DNA of 64,000 bases. Origin: Curtobacterium sp. MCBD17_032 (GTDB lineage: Bacteria > Actinomycetota > Actinomycetes > Actinomycetales > Microbacteriaceae). Below the pieces are notes generated by a model that saw nothing but the letters and a program-made list of their open reading frames with translations, was not told where the DNA came from and ran no database searches. A program made the translations under genes and the position numbers. Location: contig NZ_QKTO01000002.1 of NCBI RefSeq assembly GCF_003234855.1, forward strand, positions 1 through 64,000. The letters run 5' to 3'. Within the stretch, counting starts at the first letter, position 1. The number at the start of each line of letters is the position of its first letter. Shown here in pieces: positions 24,470 through 33,200 of the stretch.

Positions 24470-25241
24470 GCGCACCGTGTTGCGTCGCACCCTGCTCGGC
24501 CTCGGTTCGGTGCTGGCCGTCGCGGTCGGCACCCTCTGGCTCGGCATCGCCGACCACCTCGACCTGTACATCAACCCCCGCTACGCCACGTTCACCCTCG
24601 TGCTCGCCGCCGTCGCCGTGCCCGCGTCGATCGCAGGGCTCGTCGTGGTCGCCCGACACGGCGCGCACGCCCACGACGGGGACCCGGAGCCGCGACCGGC
24701 CGGCGGTGGACGCCTCCTGCACGTGGTGCTCGGGTCCGTCGCGGCCCTCGTCACGGTCGGCACCGTCGTCGCGATGCTCGTCCTGCCACCCACGACGCTG
24801 TCCGCCCGGACCGCCCAGCAGCGGAGCGTCGGGTCGGCGTCGCTGTCCGACGCGACGGGAGCCGGTGCCCCGGTGACGCTCCTCGGCAGCGAGTCCGTCG
24901 ACACGTCCGAGTACGGCGTGAAGGACTGGGCGGCGCTCATCCGGCAGACGACCGACACCACCGCGCTCGTCGGTCGCAAGCTCACCCTGACCGGGTTCGT
25001 CGTCCCGGGCGACGACGGATCGTTCACCCTCACGCGCTTCGTCGTCAGCTGCTGCGCGGTCGACGCCCAACCGGTCGGCATCGGCGTGACGACCGACGAC
25101 GACGTGCCGGACGAGGGCGCGTGGGTCCGGGTCGAGGGCGCGCTCGCCGCGAACCCGGACACCGCCTCGGACGCCCGTCTCGTCATCCGGGCGGCGGACG
25201 TCACCCCGGTCGACCAGCCCTCGGACCCGTATGAGTACTGA
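24456..25241 (+). CDS. TIGR03943 family permease subunit
   Basis: A 261-residue protein with two N-terminal membrane helices (LLGLGSVLAVAVGTLWLGI and TFTLVLAAVAVPASIAGLVVV), a His-rich loop (RHGAHAHDGD), another helix (HVVLGSVAALVTVGTVVAMLVLP) and an extracellular domain with GRKLTLTGFVV and LTRFVVSCCAVDAQPVGIGV. The paired Cys and DUF1980 fold are typical. It always goes with the DUF318 permease, here overlapping by 14 bp. Substrate unknown; metal, possibly zinc-linked, in related clusters, but no Zur box was seen. Confidence 0.82.
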   Translation: MSSSERTVLRRTLLGLGSVLAVAVGTLWLGIADHLDLYINPRYATFTLVLAAVAVPASIAGLVVVARHGAHAHDGDPEPRPAGGGRLLHVVLGSVAALVTVGTVVAMLVLPPTTLSARTAQQRSVGSASLSDATGAGAPVTLLGSESVDTSEYGVKDWAALIRQTTDTTALVGRKLTLTGFVVPGDDGSFTLTRFVVSCCAVDAQPVGIGVTTDDDVPDEGAWVRVEGALAANPDTASDARLVIRAADVTPVDQPSDPYEY

Positions 25242-26640
25242 GTCCCGTCCCCGGCGCCCGGTCACCCACCGCTTCCGCCGCCGGTTCGTCGCCACCGTCC
25301 TGGTGCTCGCCGTCATCGCCGCGCTCGCAGCCGTGGTGGGGTCACAGCAGGGCCCACGGCTGCGGTCGGTGTCGTACGACGCCGGTGACCTCGTCACCCG
25401 GCCGGCGCAGCGCGTCATCCTCACCGCGAACCAGGCCGTGCAGCAGGTGCCGGCGTCCGCCGTGCGCGTCCGCCCCGCGGCACCGTTCTCGGTCACGTCG
25501 AGCGGCAACACCGTCGCCGTCGAGTTCGCCGGCCCGCTCGCCTACGACCGCGAGTACACGCTCACGGTCCGCGGGGTACGGGCGCCCGGCCAGGCGGCCA
25601 CGTCGGAACTGCGCACCACGATCCGCACCGGCAGCACGGACGTCCTGGCCGTCGTGCCGGGGACGGACGGCGGGCCGGACAGCATCGTGCGCCGGGGCCT
25701 CGACGCAGCCGGGGCGGAGACCGTGTACCGCGCGCGGGGCATCCGGGAGTACGCCGTCCTCGCCCGCTCCCTCGTCGTGCTCCGCGACGACCGCGACGGC
25801 GGCTCGGCGATCGACGTCGTGCCGCTCGCCGGCGGAGTGCAGGACGACGCCGTCCCCGTCGAGCGCCTGTCGATGCCGAGCTCCCGCGGCTCCGCGAAGG
25901 CCCTGCACGCGGCCGACGACGGCTCCTCGTTCGGGTTCGTGTACGCCGACACGTCATCCGGTCGCTCCGAGGACGTCGGTCTGTACGTCGTCGACCTCAC
26001 CGGCACCCACCAGCCCGAACCGGTCGCGGCCGACGGCACCCCGACCGCCGGCGCGACGCCGATCTCGGTCGCGCAGTGGGCGTACGTGCCCCGGACCGCG
26101 AGCGCCCTCGTCCGGACGGGCACCGACGACCTGGTGCTCGTCGACATGAGCGGCCGGAACGACGCCGTCCGGCTGGGCTCGGCCACCTACCTGCACGGTT
26201 TCGTCGGCTCCGGCACGACCGCCGTCGTCGAGACCGGCAACGGCATCGTCCAACTCGACCTGACGGACGGCGACCGCACCGACCTGCCGGCACCGGCGGC
26301 CAGCACCGACTCGACCTACCTCGGTCGGATCGCGCCGATCGCGGAGGGCGTCTACCTGCGGGTGGTGGGGTCGGTCCGCGCGGACGGGACCCTCGACGCG
26401 CGCATCGTCCGGGTGGACGGAGCACGGGCCTCCCGGCTCGGGGTGACCGTGCCGGACGACGCGAGCATCACCGCGGTCTGTCCGTCGCCGAACGGGCAGT
26501 TCGTCGCCGTGGCGACGCAGTCGTCCGGCGGGGCGCTCGTCAGCGTGGTCGACGCGACCTCGGGGGCGCTCGAGGCGTCCCTCGCCGGGACCGCGATCGA
26601 CTGGTGCAGTGCGCTGCCGACCGGCGACGAGGTCGGCTGA
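25231..26640 (+). CDS. Membrane-anchored Ig-like/beta-propeller protein
   Basis: A 469-residue protein of unknown function. Basic N-terminus, then one signal anchor (FVATVLVLAVIAALAAVVG), an SbsA-like Ig domain (residues about 45-135, with QRVILTANQAVQQVP and YDREYTLTVRGVR), and a beta-propeller-like region to the end (repeated ...VLVDMSG..., ...IVQLDLTDGD..., CPSPNGQFVAVATQSSGGALVSVVD). It should lie outside the membrane. The ATG overlaps the TIGR03943 gene by 11 bp, so the three genes (permease, partner, propeller) form one unit and the protein may help that transporter. Confidence 0.75.
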   Translation: MSTESRPRRPVTHRFRRRFVATVLVLAVIAALAAVVGSQQGPRLRSVSYDAGDLVTRPAQRVILTANQAVQQVPASAVRVRPAAPFSVTSSGNTVAVEFAGPLAYDREYTLTVRGVRAPGQAATSELRTTIRTGSTDVLAVVPGTDGGPDSIVRRGLDAAGAETVYRARGIREYAVLARSLVVLRDDRDGGSAIDVVPLAGGVQDDAVPVERLSMPSSRGSAKALHAADDGSSFGFVYADTSSGRSEDVGLYVVDLTGTHQPEPVAADGTPTAGATPISVAQWAYVPRTASALVRTGTDDLVLVDMSGRNDAVRLGSATYLHGFVGSGTTAVVETGNGIVQLDLTDGDRTDLPAPAASTDSTYLGRIAPIAEGVYLRVVGSVRADGTLDARIVRVDGARASRLGVTVPDDASITAVCPSPNGQFVAVATQSSGGALVSVVDATSGALEASLAGTAIDWCSALPTGDEVG

Positions 26641-26653
26641 CCCACGCGCCGGG

Positions 26654-27616
26654 TCAGTGCCGCAGCGTCTGCCGTGGGTACTCGCCGAACCGGTTCAGGT
26701 ACTCCCCGGAGAACCGTCCCATGTGGCTGAAGCCCCACCGCGAGGCGATCTCCGCGACCGAGGCCGACCCCGGCTCCGCCGCGAGCAGGTCCGCCCGGAC
26801 GTGCCGCAGGCGGACCTCGCGCAGGTAGTTCATCGGGGTGCGGTCGAGCGTCCGCTGGAACGACTCCTGCAGCGCCCGGACGCTCAGGTCGGCGGCGCGG
26901 GCGATGTCCGACACGCTCAGGGGCTCGCCGGCGTGCTCGTGCAGGAACTCGACCGCGGCGCGCAGCCGGGCGTTGCGGCGCTCACCGTAGCCGTCCGGCT
27001 GGGCCTCGCCCTGGAACCGGTACAGCCCGAACAGGGAACGCGCGACGTCACGCTGGGCCTCGTGCCACGCGAGCGACGAGGAGCCCTCGGTCCGCAGGGC
27101 GCGGACGGCGGCGGCGACGGAGCCGCGCCAGAACTCGACGGCCGCTGCCGTCGGCGGCGTGCTGCGATCGAACGCGAGGGTCCCGTCGACCAGGAACTGC
27201 TCGGCCGCGACGTCGAGCACGAGGTCGCGGCGCAGGTGGACGAGGCGCTGGTCCCAGTCCTCGTACTCCATCTCGAAGCGTTGCTCGATCGGGAACAGGG
27301 TCGGGACGCCCGGCTGCATCCGGACCTCGTCCCGGCCGACGTCCACGCGGGCACGACCGGCGTCGATCCACTGCACGACGACCTCGCCCTCGACGGCGAC
27401 GTCGCCGCGGAGGTGGCCGTGCATCTGCGAGCGTCGGATGCTCATCCGGTCGTCACCGACGCCGACGTACTTGTACCAGTACGTCCGGTCGATCGGCGAG
27501 GAGTACCAGGACCGTCCGGCGTACATGCCGGCGAGGTCCTGGATCGCGCCACCGGTGTCGGTGCCCGACACGGCGACGATCGCGCCGGTGGGCGCCGGGG
27601 ACTCCGGTGTCGTCAT
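26654..27616 (-). CDS. AraC family transcription regulator
   Basis: A 320-residue AraC/XylS protein. The N-terminal half (residues about 20-215) is the AraC-binding-like domain 2 (FPIEQRFEMEYEDWDQRLVHL is typical); the C-terminal 100 residues have both helix-turn-helix units (LSVSDIARAADLSVRALQESFQ and SVAEIASRWGFSHMGRFSGEYLNRFGEYP). GAGAGGGTGGG lies before the ATG. Its target is unknown; neighbours (alcohol dehydrogenase) are on the same strand but separated by a terminator-like palindrome. Confidence 0.87.
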   Translation of the reverse strand: MTTPESPAPTGAIVAVSGTDTGGAIQDLAGMYAGRSWYSSPIDRTYWYKYVGVGDDRMSIRRSQMHGHLRGDVAVEGEVVVQWIDAGRARVDVGRDEVRMQPGVPTLFPIEQRFEMEYEDWDQRLVHLRRDLVLDVAAEQFLVDGTLAFDRSTPPTAAAVEFWRGSVAAAVRALRTEGSSSLAWHEAQRDVARSLFGLYRFQGEAQPDGYGERRNARLRAAVEFLHEHAGEPLSVSDIARAADLSVRALQESFQRTLDRTPMNYLREVRLRHVRADLLAAEPGSASVAEIASRWGFSHMGRFSGEYLNRFGEYPRQTLRH

Positions 27617-27747
27617 GGTCCCACCCTCTCTCGGTGCAGCGCTCGGATGCGAGCCGCTCGGCGCGGTGTGCCCCGATCGACGGCGTTCCGTGGACCTTCG
27701 GGGCGTCTTACGGAGGTCCCGGTCAGGATCGCCACGGGACGGGGGAC

Positions 27748-27789
27748 GGACGGGAGGCCCGTCACCAGCTGGTGGCGGGCCTCCCGTCC
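27748..27789. terminator. Long palindrome, terminator family member
   Basis: 19-bp arms GGACGGGAGGCCCGTCACC / GGTGGCGGGCCTCCCGTCC around AGCT, one wobble pair. Lies 44 bp beyond the alcohol dehydrogenase stop on the minus strand and is a near copy of the palindromes at 5041 and 36221. Confidence 0.65.
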
Positions 27790-27833
27790 GGCGCGCCCCG
27801 GCTGGCGACCGCCGGACGGGAGGGGCGGCGGCG

Positions 27834-28880
27834 TCAGGCGAGCGTCGCGGCGTCGATGACGAAGCGGTAGCGGACGTCCGAGCTGAGGACGCGCTCGTAT
27901 GCCTCGTTCACCTGGTCGGCGCTGATGAGCTCGGTCTCCGGCAGGATGCCGTGCTCGGCGCAGAAGTCGAGCATCTCCTGGGTCTCGCGGATGCCGCCGA
28001 TCGACGAGCCCGCCCAGCTGCGGCGGCCCGGGAGCAGCGCGAACGCGGGGACCTCGAGCGGCTCGGACGGCGCACCGACGTTGACCATCGTGCCGTCGAC
28101 CTTGAGCAGGCCCAGGTGTGCGGCCATGTCGATCTTCGCCGAGACGGTGTTGATGATGAGGTCGAACGAGCCGCGGAGCTCCTCGAACGTCTGCGGGTCC
28201 TTCGTCGCGTGGTGGGCCTTCGCGCCGAACTTCAGCGAGTCCTCCTTCTTGGAGGTGGTCTGCGACAGGACGGTGACCTCGGCGCCGAGGGCGGCGGCGA
28301 TCTTCACGCCCATGTGGCCGAGTCCGCCGAGGCCGACGATCGCGACCTGCATGCCCGGTCCGGCGTTCCAGTGCCGGAGCGGCGAGTACAGGGTGATGCC
28401 GGCGCAGAGCAGCGGCGCGACCCGCTCGATGTCGAGCGACTCGGGGACGCGGAGGACGAAGTCCTGGTCGACGACGACGGCCTGCGAGTAGCCGCCCTGC
28501 GTGATGGTGCCGTCGGCGCGGTCGACCGAGGCGTAGGTGCCGGTGTTGCCCTTCAGGCAGTACTGCTCCTGGCCGGCGAGGCACTGCTCGCACTCGCGGC
28601 AGGAGTTCACCATGCAGCCGACACCGACGAGGTCGCCGACGGCGTACTTCGTGACCTCCGAACCGACCTCGGTGACGTGACCGACGATCTCATGGCCGAC
28701 GACCTGCGGGTACTCGATGCCGCCCCACTCGCCGCGGACGGTGTGGATGTCGGAGTGGCAGATGCCGGCGTAGGCGATGTCGATCATGACGTCGCCGGGC
28801 AGGAGGTCGCGGCGCTCGATGGTGGTCTTGACGAGCGGCTCGGTCGCGGACGGTGCCGCGTACGCGTTGACGGTGCGCAA
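27834..28880 (-). CDS. Zinc-dependent NAD(P) alcohol dehydrogenase
   Basis: A 348-residue medium-chain dehydrogenase of the YahK/cinnamyl-alcohol type. Catalytic zinc ligands: C in [11 protein letters not shown] in VVGHEIVG and a later C in LLCAGIT; structural zinc: four cysteines in [17 protein letters not shown]. Rossmann motif [13 protein letters not shown] start at TTG 28880 because GAGGAG lies just upstream and the length then fits the family; a longer frame adds a non-conserved 18 residues. NADP(H)-dependent aldehyde reduction is the usual activity. Followed by a terminator-type palindrome. Confidence 0.88.
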   Translation of the reverse strand: MRTVNAYAAPSATEPLVKTTIERRDLLPGDVMIDIAYAGICHSDIHTVRGEWGGIEYPQVVGHEIVGHVTEVGSEVTKYAVGDLVGVGCMVNSCRECEQCLAGQEQYCLKGNTGTYASVDRADGTITQGGYSQAVVVDQDFVLRVPESLDIERVAPLLCAGITLYSPLRHWNAGPGMQVAIVGLGGLGHMGVKIAAALGAEVTVLSQTTSKKEDSLKFGAKAHHATKDPQTFEELRGSFDLIINTVSAKIDMAAHLGLLKVDGTMVNVGAPSEPLEVPAFALLPGRRSWAGSSIGGIRETQEMLDFCAEHGILPETELISADQVNEAYERVLSSDVRYRFVIDAATLA

Positions 28881-28998
28881 GGGTCTCCTCGTGGGGTGGG
28901 ATGGGGTGGGGATGGCGGGCCGGGTGCGGCCCACCGTCGATCCTGCCCCCGTCGCCCGACCTGAGACAGGTACGGACGGAGCACCCCTCGTGCCCGGG

Positions 28999-29114
28999 GT
29001 CAGCGGGCCGGAGCCGTCCCGGTGGGCTGGAGCGGCCCTCGGGTCGGAGTCGTCCCGGAGCCGTGCCGTCAGCGGGCCGGAGCCGTCAGGGAGCCGGGGC
29101 CGTCAGCGGGCCGT
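28999..29114. repeat. Direct repeats behind the lacI gene
   Basis: GTCAGCGGGCCGGAGCCGTC occurs exactly at 28999-29018 and 29068-29087; its first 12 bases occur a third time at 29102-29113, where they include the lacI stop codon. Probably duplicated gene-end DNA in the 222-bp gap. Confidence 0.8.
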
Positions 29115-30101
29115 GCTGCTGGACGCGCGGACGACCAGCCGCACCGGCTGCACGTGGTGGCGCGGGGGACCGTCGTCGCCGGCGATGCGGGCGAGGAGCT
29201 CCTCGGCGCCGACCCGCCCCATCGCATCCGGCTCGTGTGCGATGACCGTGATGCCGAGGACGTCCGCGAGGTCGAAGTCGTCGAACCCGACGAGGGCCGG
29301 TCGATCGGTCCGGTCGACGAGCGCGCGGAGTGCCCCGGTCGTGATGCGGTTGTTCGTGGTGACGATCGCGGTCGGTGCCTCCTGGCCGTCCACCAGGTCG
29401 CGGACGGCGCGGGAAGCCTCGTCGAGGTCGTGCGAGTCGCTGCGGACCCATCGTTGCCAGTCCGGCACACCGACGGCCCGCATGGCGTCGCCGAAGGCGT
29501 GCACGCGCTCGCGGTGGGTCGACAGGCGGCTGAGGTCACCGACCAGGCCGATGCGGCGGTGTCCACGCTCGAGCAGGTGCTCGACCGCGGTCCGGATGCC
29601 GCCGGCGTTGTCGAGGACGACCGTGTCGGCGTCGACGTCCGCCGGTGCGCGGTCGAGGAACACCACGGGCGTGCCGAGTGTCCGTTCACGAGCGATCAGG
29701 GAGTGGTCGTCGTCGGCGGACACGACGAGCAGGCCGCTGACGCGGCGTTCGACGAGCTGCGCCACGAGGGTGCGCTCCCGGTCGGCGTCCTCGTCGTTCG
29801 AGGTGGAGAGCAGGCTCAGCCCCGGTTCTCGGAGCGCGCGCTCGGCGCCCCGCGCGATGCGTGAGTAGAAGGGGTTCGCGACGTCGCCGGTGACGAGTCC
29901 GACGGTGGCGGACCGCGCGCCGGCACGGAACTCGCGGGCGAGCGTGTTCGGCCGGAACCCGAGCTCGGCGGCAACGGTCAGGACCCGGGCCGCGGTGTCG
30001 GCGGCCACGTACCGCTCGCCGTTCACCACGCGCGACACGGTCTTCATGCTGACGCCCGAGCGCTCGGCGACGGCGCGCAGCGTCGGTCGCTCGGTGCTCA
30101 C
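29103..30101 (-). CDS. LacI family regulator (next to GH92 gene)
   Basis: A 332-residue LacI/GalR repressor. DNA-binding head: PTLRAVAERSGVSMKTVSRVVNGERYV with hinge helix ELGFRPNTLAREFRAG (Arg where the hinge is often Arg-Ala-Leu), then a periplasmic-binding-like sugar domain (TVGLVTGDVANPFYSRIARGAE, VGFDDFDLADVLGITVIAHEP). GTG 30101 is chosen from the domain start; a GTG 15 codons upstream lies within the shared promoter. It is divergent from the GH92 mannosidase gene, and a 32-bp near-concentric palindrome covers that gene's -10, so it very probably represses it. Confidence 0.87.
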   Translation of the reverse strand: MSTERPTLRAVAERSGVSMKTVSRVVNGERYVAADTAARVLTVAAELGFRPNTLAREFRAGARSATVGLVTGDVANPFYSRIARGAERALREPGLSLLSTSNDEDADRERTLVAQLVERRVSGLLVVSADDDHSLIARERTLGTPVVFLDRAPADVDADTVVLDNAGGIRTAVEHLLERGHRRIGLVGDLSRLSTHRERVHAFGDAMRAVGVPDWQRWVRSDSHDLDEASRAVRDLVDGQEAPTAIVTTNNRITTGALRALVDRTDRPALVGFDDFDLADVLGITVIAHEPDAMGRVGAEELLARIAGDDGPPRHHVQPVRLVVRASSSTAR

Positions 30102-30139
30102 CTCGTCATCGTACGGTCGTCCGGTTTCCTGGGTGTTCC

Positions 30140-30181
30140 TTGACACGACTCACACCGAACCGTTAGAAACGTCCGGTGTGA
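30140..30181 (+). promoter_or_regulatory. GH92 promoter with LacI-type operator
   Basis: TTGACA (30140-30145), 18 bp, TAGAAA (30164-30169). Over it lies a nested palindrome: outer arms TCACACCG (30150-30157) and CGGTGTGA (30174-30181), inner CGTT-AGA-AACG (30161-30171), nearly concentric. Probably the operator of the divergent LacI protein. Confidence 0.65.
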
Positions 30182-30235
30182 CAACGCTGTCATGGTCGAC
30201 GCGGCGTCACTCCTCCCCAACCACGGAAGGTGACG

Positions 30236-33200
30236 ATGTCGTCATTCGGTTCCCGGCGCAGCCGGACCATGCAGCAGATCAGCGGCCGGAGCGGGTTCGG
30301 GACCCGCGCCACGGCCGTCGTGCTCGGGGCGGCGCTCGCCGCGTCCGGCGCACTCCTCGGGGCGGTCCCGGCGCAGGCCGCGTCCGGGCCCTTCACCACC
30401 TCGTTCGAGGCGGGTGACCCGGCACCGCTCGCGAACACCCCGCTCACGCCGTCGACGACCGTCACCGGGTCGACGCTGCCGCCCGGGAGCCTCCTCGGGC
30501 ACGTCACGAGCGTCACCGCCGACGCCGAGAACCCGCCGAACGAGGTCGCCGCCGCCCTGGCCGACGGGAACGCGGACTCGAAGTGGCTCGCCTTCCGGAA
30601 CACCGGCGTCATCACGTACCGGCTCGACCAGCCGGAGACGCTCCGGGCGTACTCGCTCACCAGCGCCAACGACGCCCCCGGCCGCGACCCGGCGGCGTGG
30701 ACGCTCGAGGGCTCCACCGACGGCACGACGTGGACCACGGTGGACACGCAGGCCGGGCAGACCTTCGCCGGTCGCGGGGAGACGAACGAGTACACCGCGG
30801 CCACGCCCGGCTCGTACGACCGGTACCGTCTCCGCATCACGCAGAACAGCGGTGACGGCATCACGCAGCTCGCCGACTGGAGCATCTCCGACGGGTCCAC
30901 CACCCCGCCCCCGCCCAGCCCGATGGTCACGCAGGTCGGCGGCGGTCCGGTGTCCGGGCTGAACATCCGCTCGACCGTCGGCTTCAGCGGGACCAAGGCA
31001 CTCCGGTACGCGGGCGCCCACGTCGGCACCGGTGGGGCCAGTGCCACGAACGTCCTCTACGACGACGTCGCGATGCCGATCACCGCGGACAGCGAGCTCA
31101 GCTACAAGCTCTTCCCCGAGCTGAACGGGGACACCGCCTACCCGGCGACCTACGCCGCGGTCGACCTGCAGCTCAGCGACGGCTCGCTCGTGTCCGCGGA
31201 CCCGCAGGTCACCGATGAGAACGGCAACCGCGTCTCGGCGGAGGCCCTCGGTGCCGGCAAGGTCTTCTTCGTCGACCAGTGGAACTCGATCCGGATCCCG
31301 CTCGGCGCACTCGCCGGCAAGACCGTCGACAAGGTGCTGTTCACGTACGACGACGACGCCGCGGGCACCAGCGCGTCGACGAAGTTCCAGGGCTGGGTGG
31401 ACGACATCCGCATCGACCCGGCGGCCGAGCGCATCGACGGCTCGAGCCTGACGGACTACGTCGACACCCGCCGCGGCACGAACTCCTCCGGCGGCTTCTC
31501 GCGGGGCAACAACATCCCCGCCGCGGCCGTCCCGAACGGCTTCAACTTCTGGACGCCGATGACGGACGCGTCGAGCCAGTCGTGGGAGTACTCGTGGCAG
31601 TCCGACAACGACGCCGACAACCTGCCGCGCCTCCAGGGCATCGGCATCTCCCACGAGCCGAGCCCGTGGATGGGTGACCGCAACCAGCTCGCGATCATGC
31701 CGTCGACGTCGGGCACGACGCCGAACGCCTCCCTCGATTCCCGTGGACTCGCGTTCGACCACGCCGACGAGGTCGCCCGACCGGACCTGTACTCCGTGAA
31801 GACCACGTCCGGGACGGTGGCCGAGGTCACCCCGAGCGACCACGGCGCCGTGCTCCGGTTCGCCTTCCCGGCGAGCAGCGGCAGCGTCGTCCTCGACAAC
31901 GTCGGCTCCGACGAGCGCACCTCGATCACGATGGGCGACGACGGCACCGTGACCGGGTGGACCGAGGGCGGCTCCGGCCTGTCCGTCGGAGCCACGCGGA
32001 TGTTCTTCGCCGGTCGGTTCGACACGGACCCGTCCGGCACCGGCACCGCCGCGGGCGACCGCAGCAGCGCCCGCTACGCCTCGTTCTCCGGGCTGACCGG
32101 CGACCACGTCGTAGAGCTCCGCCTCGCCACCTCGTTCATCTCCCTCGACCAGGCGCGGCACAACGCCGACCTCGAGCTCTCCGGCAAGTCGTTCGAGCAG
32201 GTCCAGCAGGCCGCCGCCGCCCAGTGGAACGAGCGGCTCGGTGTCGTCACCGTGCCGCAGTCCGCCGCGAGCGACACGCAGCTCCAGGCGCTCTACGGCT
32301 CGCTCTACCGGATGAACCTCTACCCGAACTCGCAGCACGAGAACACCGGCACCGCCGGGGCACCCGTCTGGGAGCACGCCAGCCCGAACGTCGCCCCGAA
32401 GGGTGCGGCGACCGCCACCACGACGAACGCCGTCGTGAAGGCCGGCAAGGTCTACGTGAACAACGGCTTCTGGGACACCTACCGCACGGTCTGGCCGCTC
32501 TACTCGATGCTCTACCCGGACGTCGCGCAGGAGCTCGTCGACGGGTTCGTCCAGCAGTACCGCGACGGCGGATGGACGCCGCGCTGGTCCTCGCCGGGCT
32601 ACGCCGACCTGATGACCGGCACGAGCTCCGACGTCGCCTTCGCGACCGCGTACCTCGACGGTGCGGTGGACACGAAGACCGCGCTCGAGGCCTTCGACGC
32701 CGGGTACAAGAACGCAACGACCGTCTCGACCGACGTCTCCGGCGCCGGACGCAAGGCGCTCGACCAGTCCGCCTTCCTCGGCTACGTGCCGGACTCGTTC
32801 CACGAGAGCGTCTCGTGGGGTCTCGAGGGCACCATCAACGACTTCGGCCTGGCGAAGATGGCCGCGGCGTTGGCGGAGGACCCGGCCACGCCGGCCGACC
32901 GCGTCGAGGAACTCGAAGCCGCGGCCGCCTACCTCGACGACCGGGCGGAGGACTACGTCAACCTGTTCGACGCGGAGGCCCAGTTCTTCCAGGGTCGGAA
33001 CGCCGACGGGTCCTTCGAGGTCCCGGCGGACGAGTTCGACCCGGCCGAGTGGGGCGGCGCCTTCACCGAGACCGACGGCTGGAACTTCGCGTTCCACGCC
33101 CCGTTCGACGTGCAGGGCCTCGCCGGCCTGTACGGCGGGGACGAGCAGCTCATCGCGAAGCTCAAGGAGTTCTACGCCACCCCGGAGACGGCCGAGAACG

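Noticed and set aside
24456-25241. Zinc-regulated role for the TIGR03943 pair
   Set aside because: No Zur-box-like palindrome seen before 23450; the metal link is from family knowledge only.
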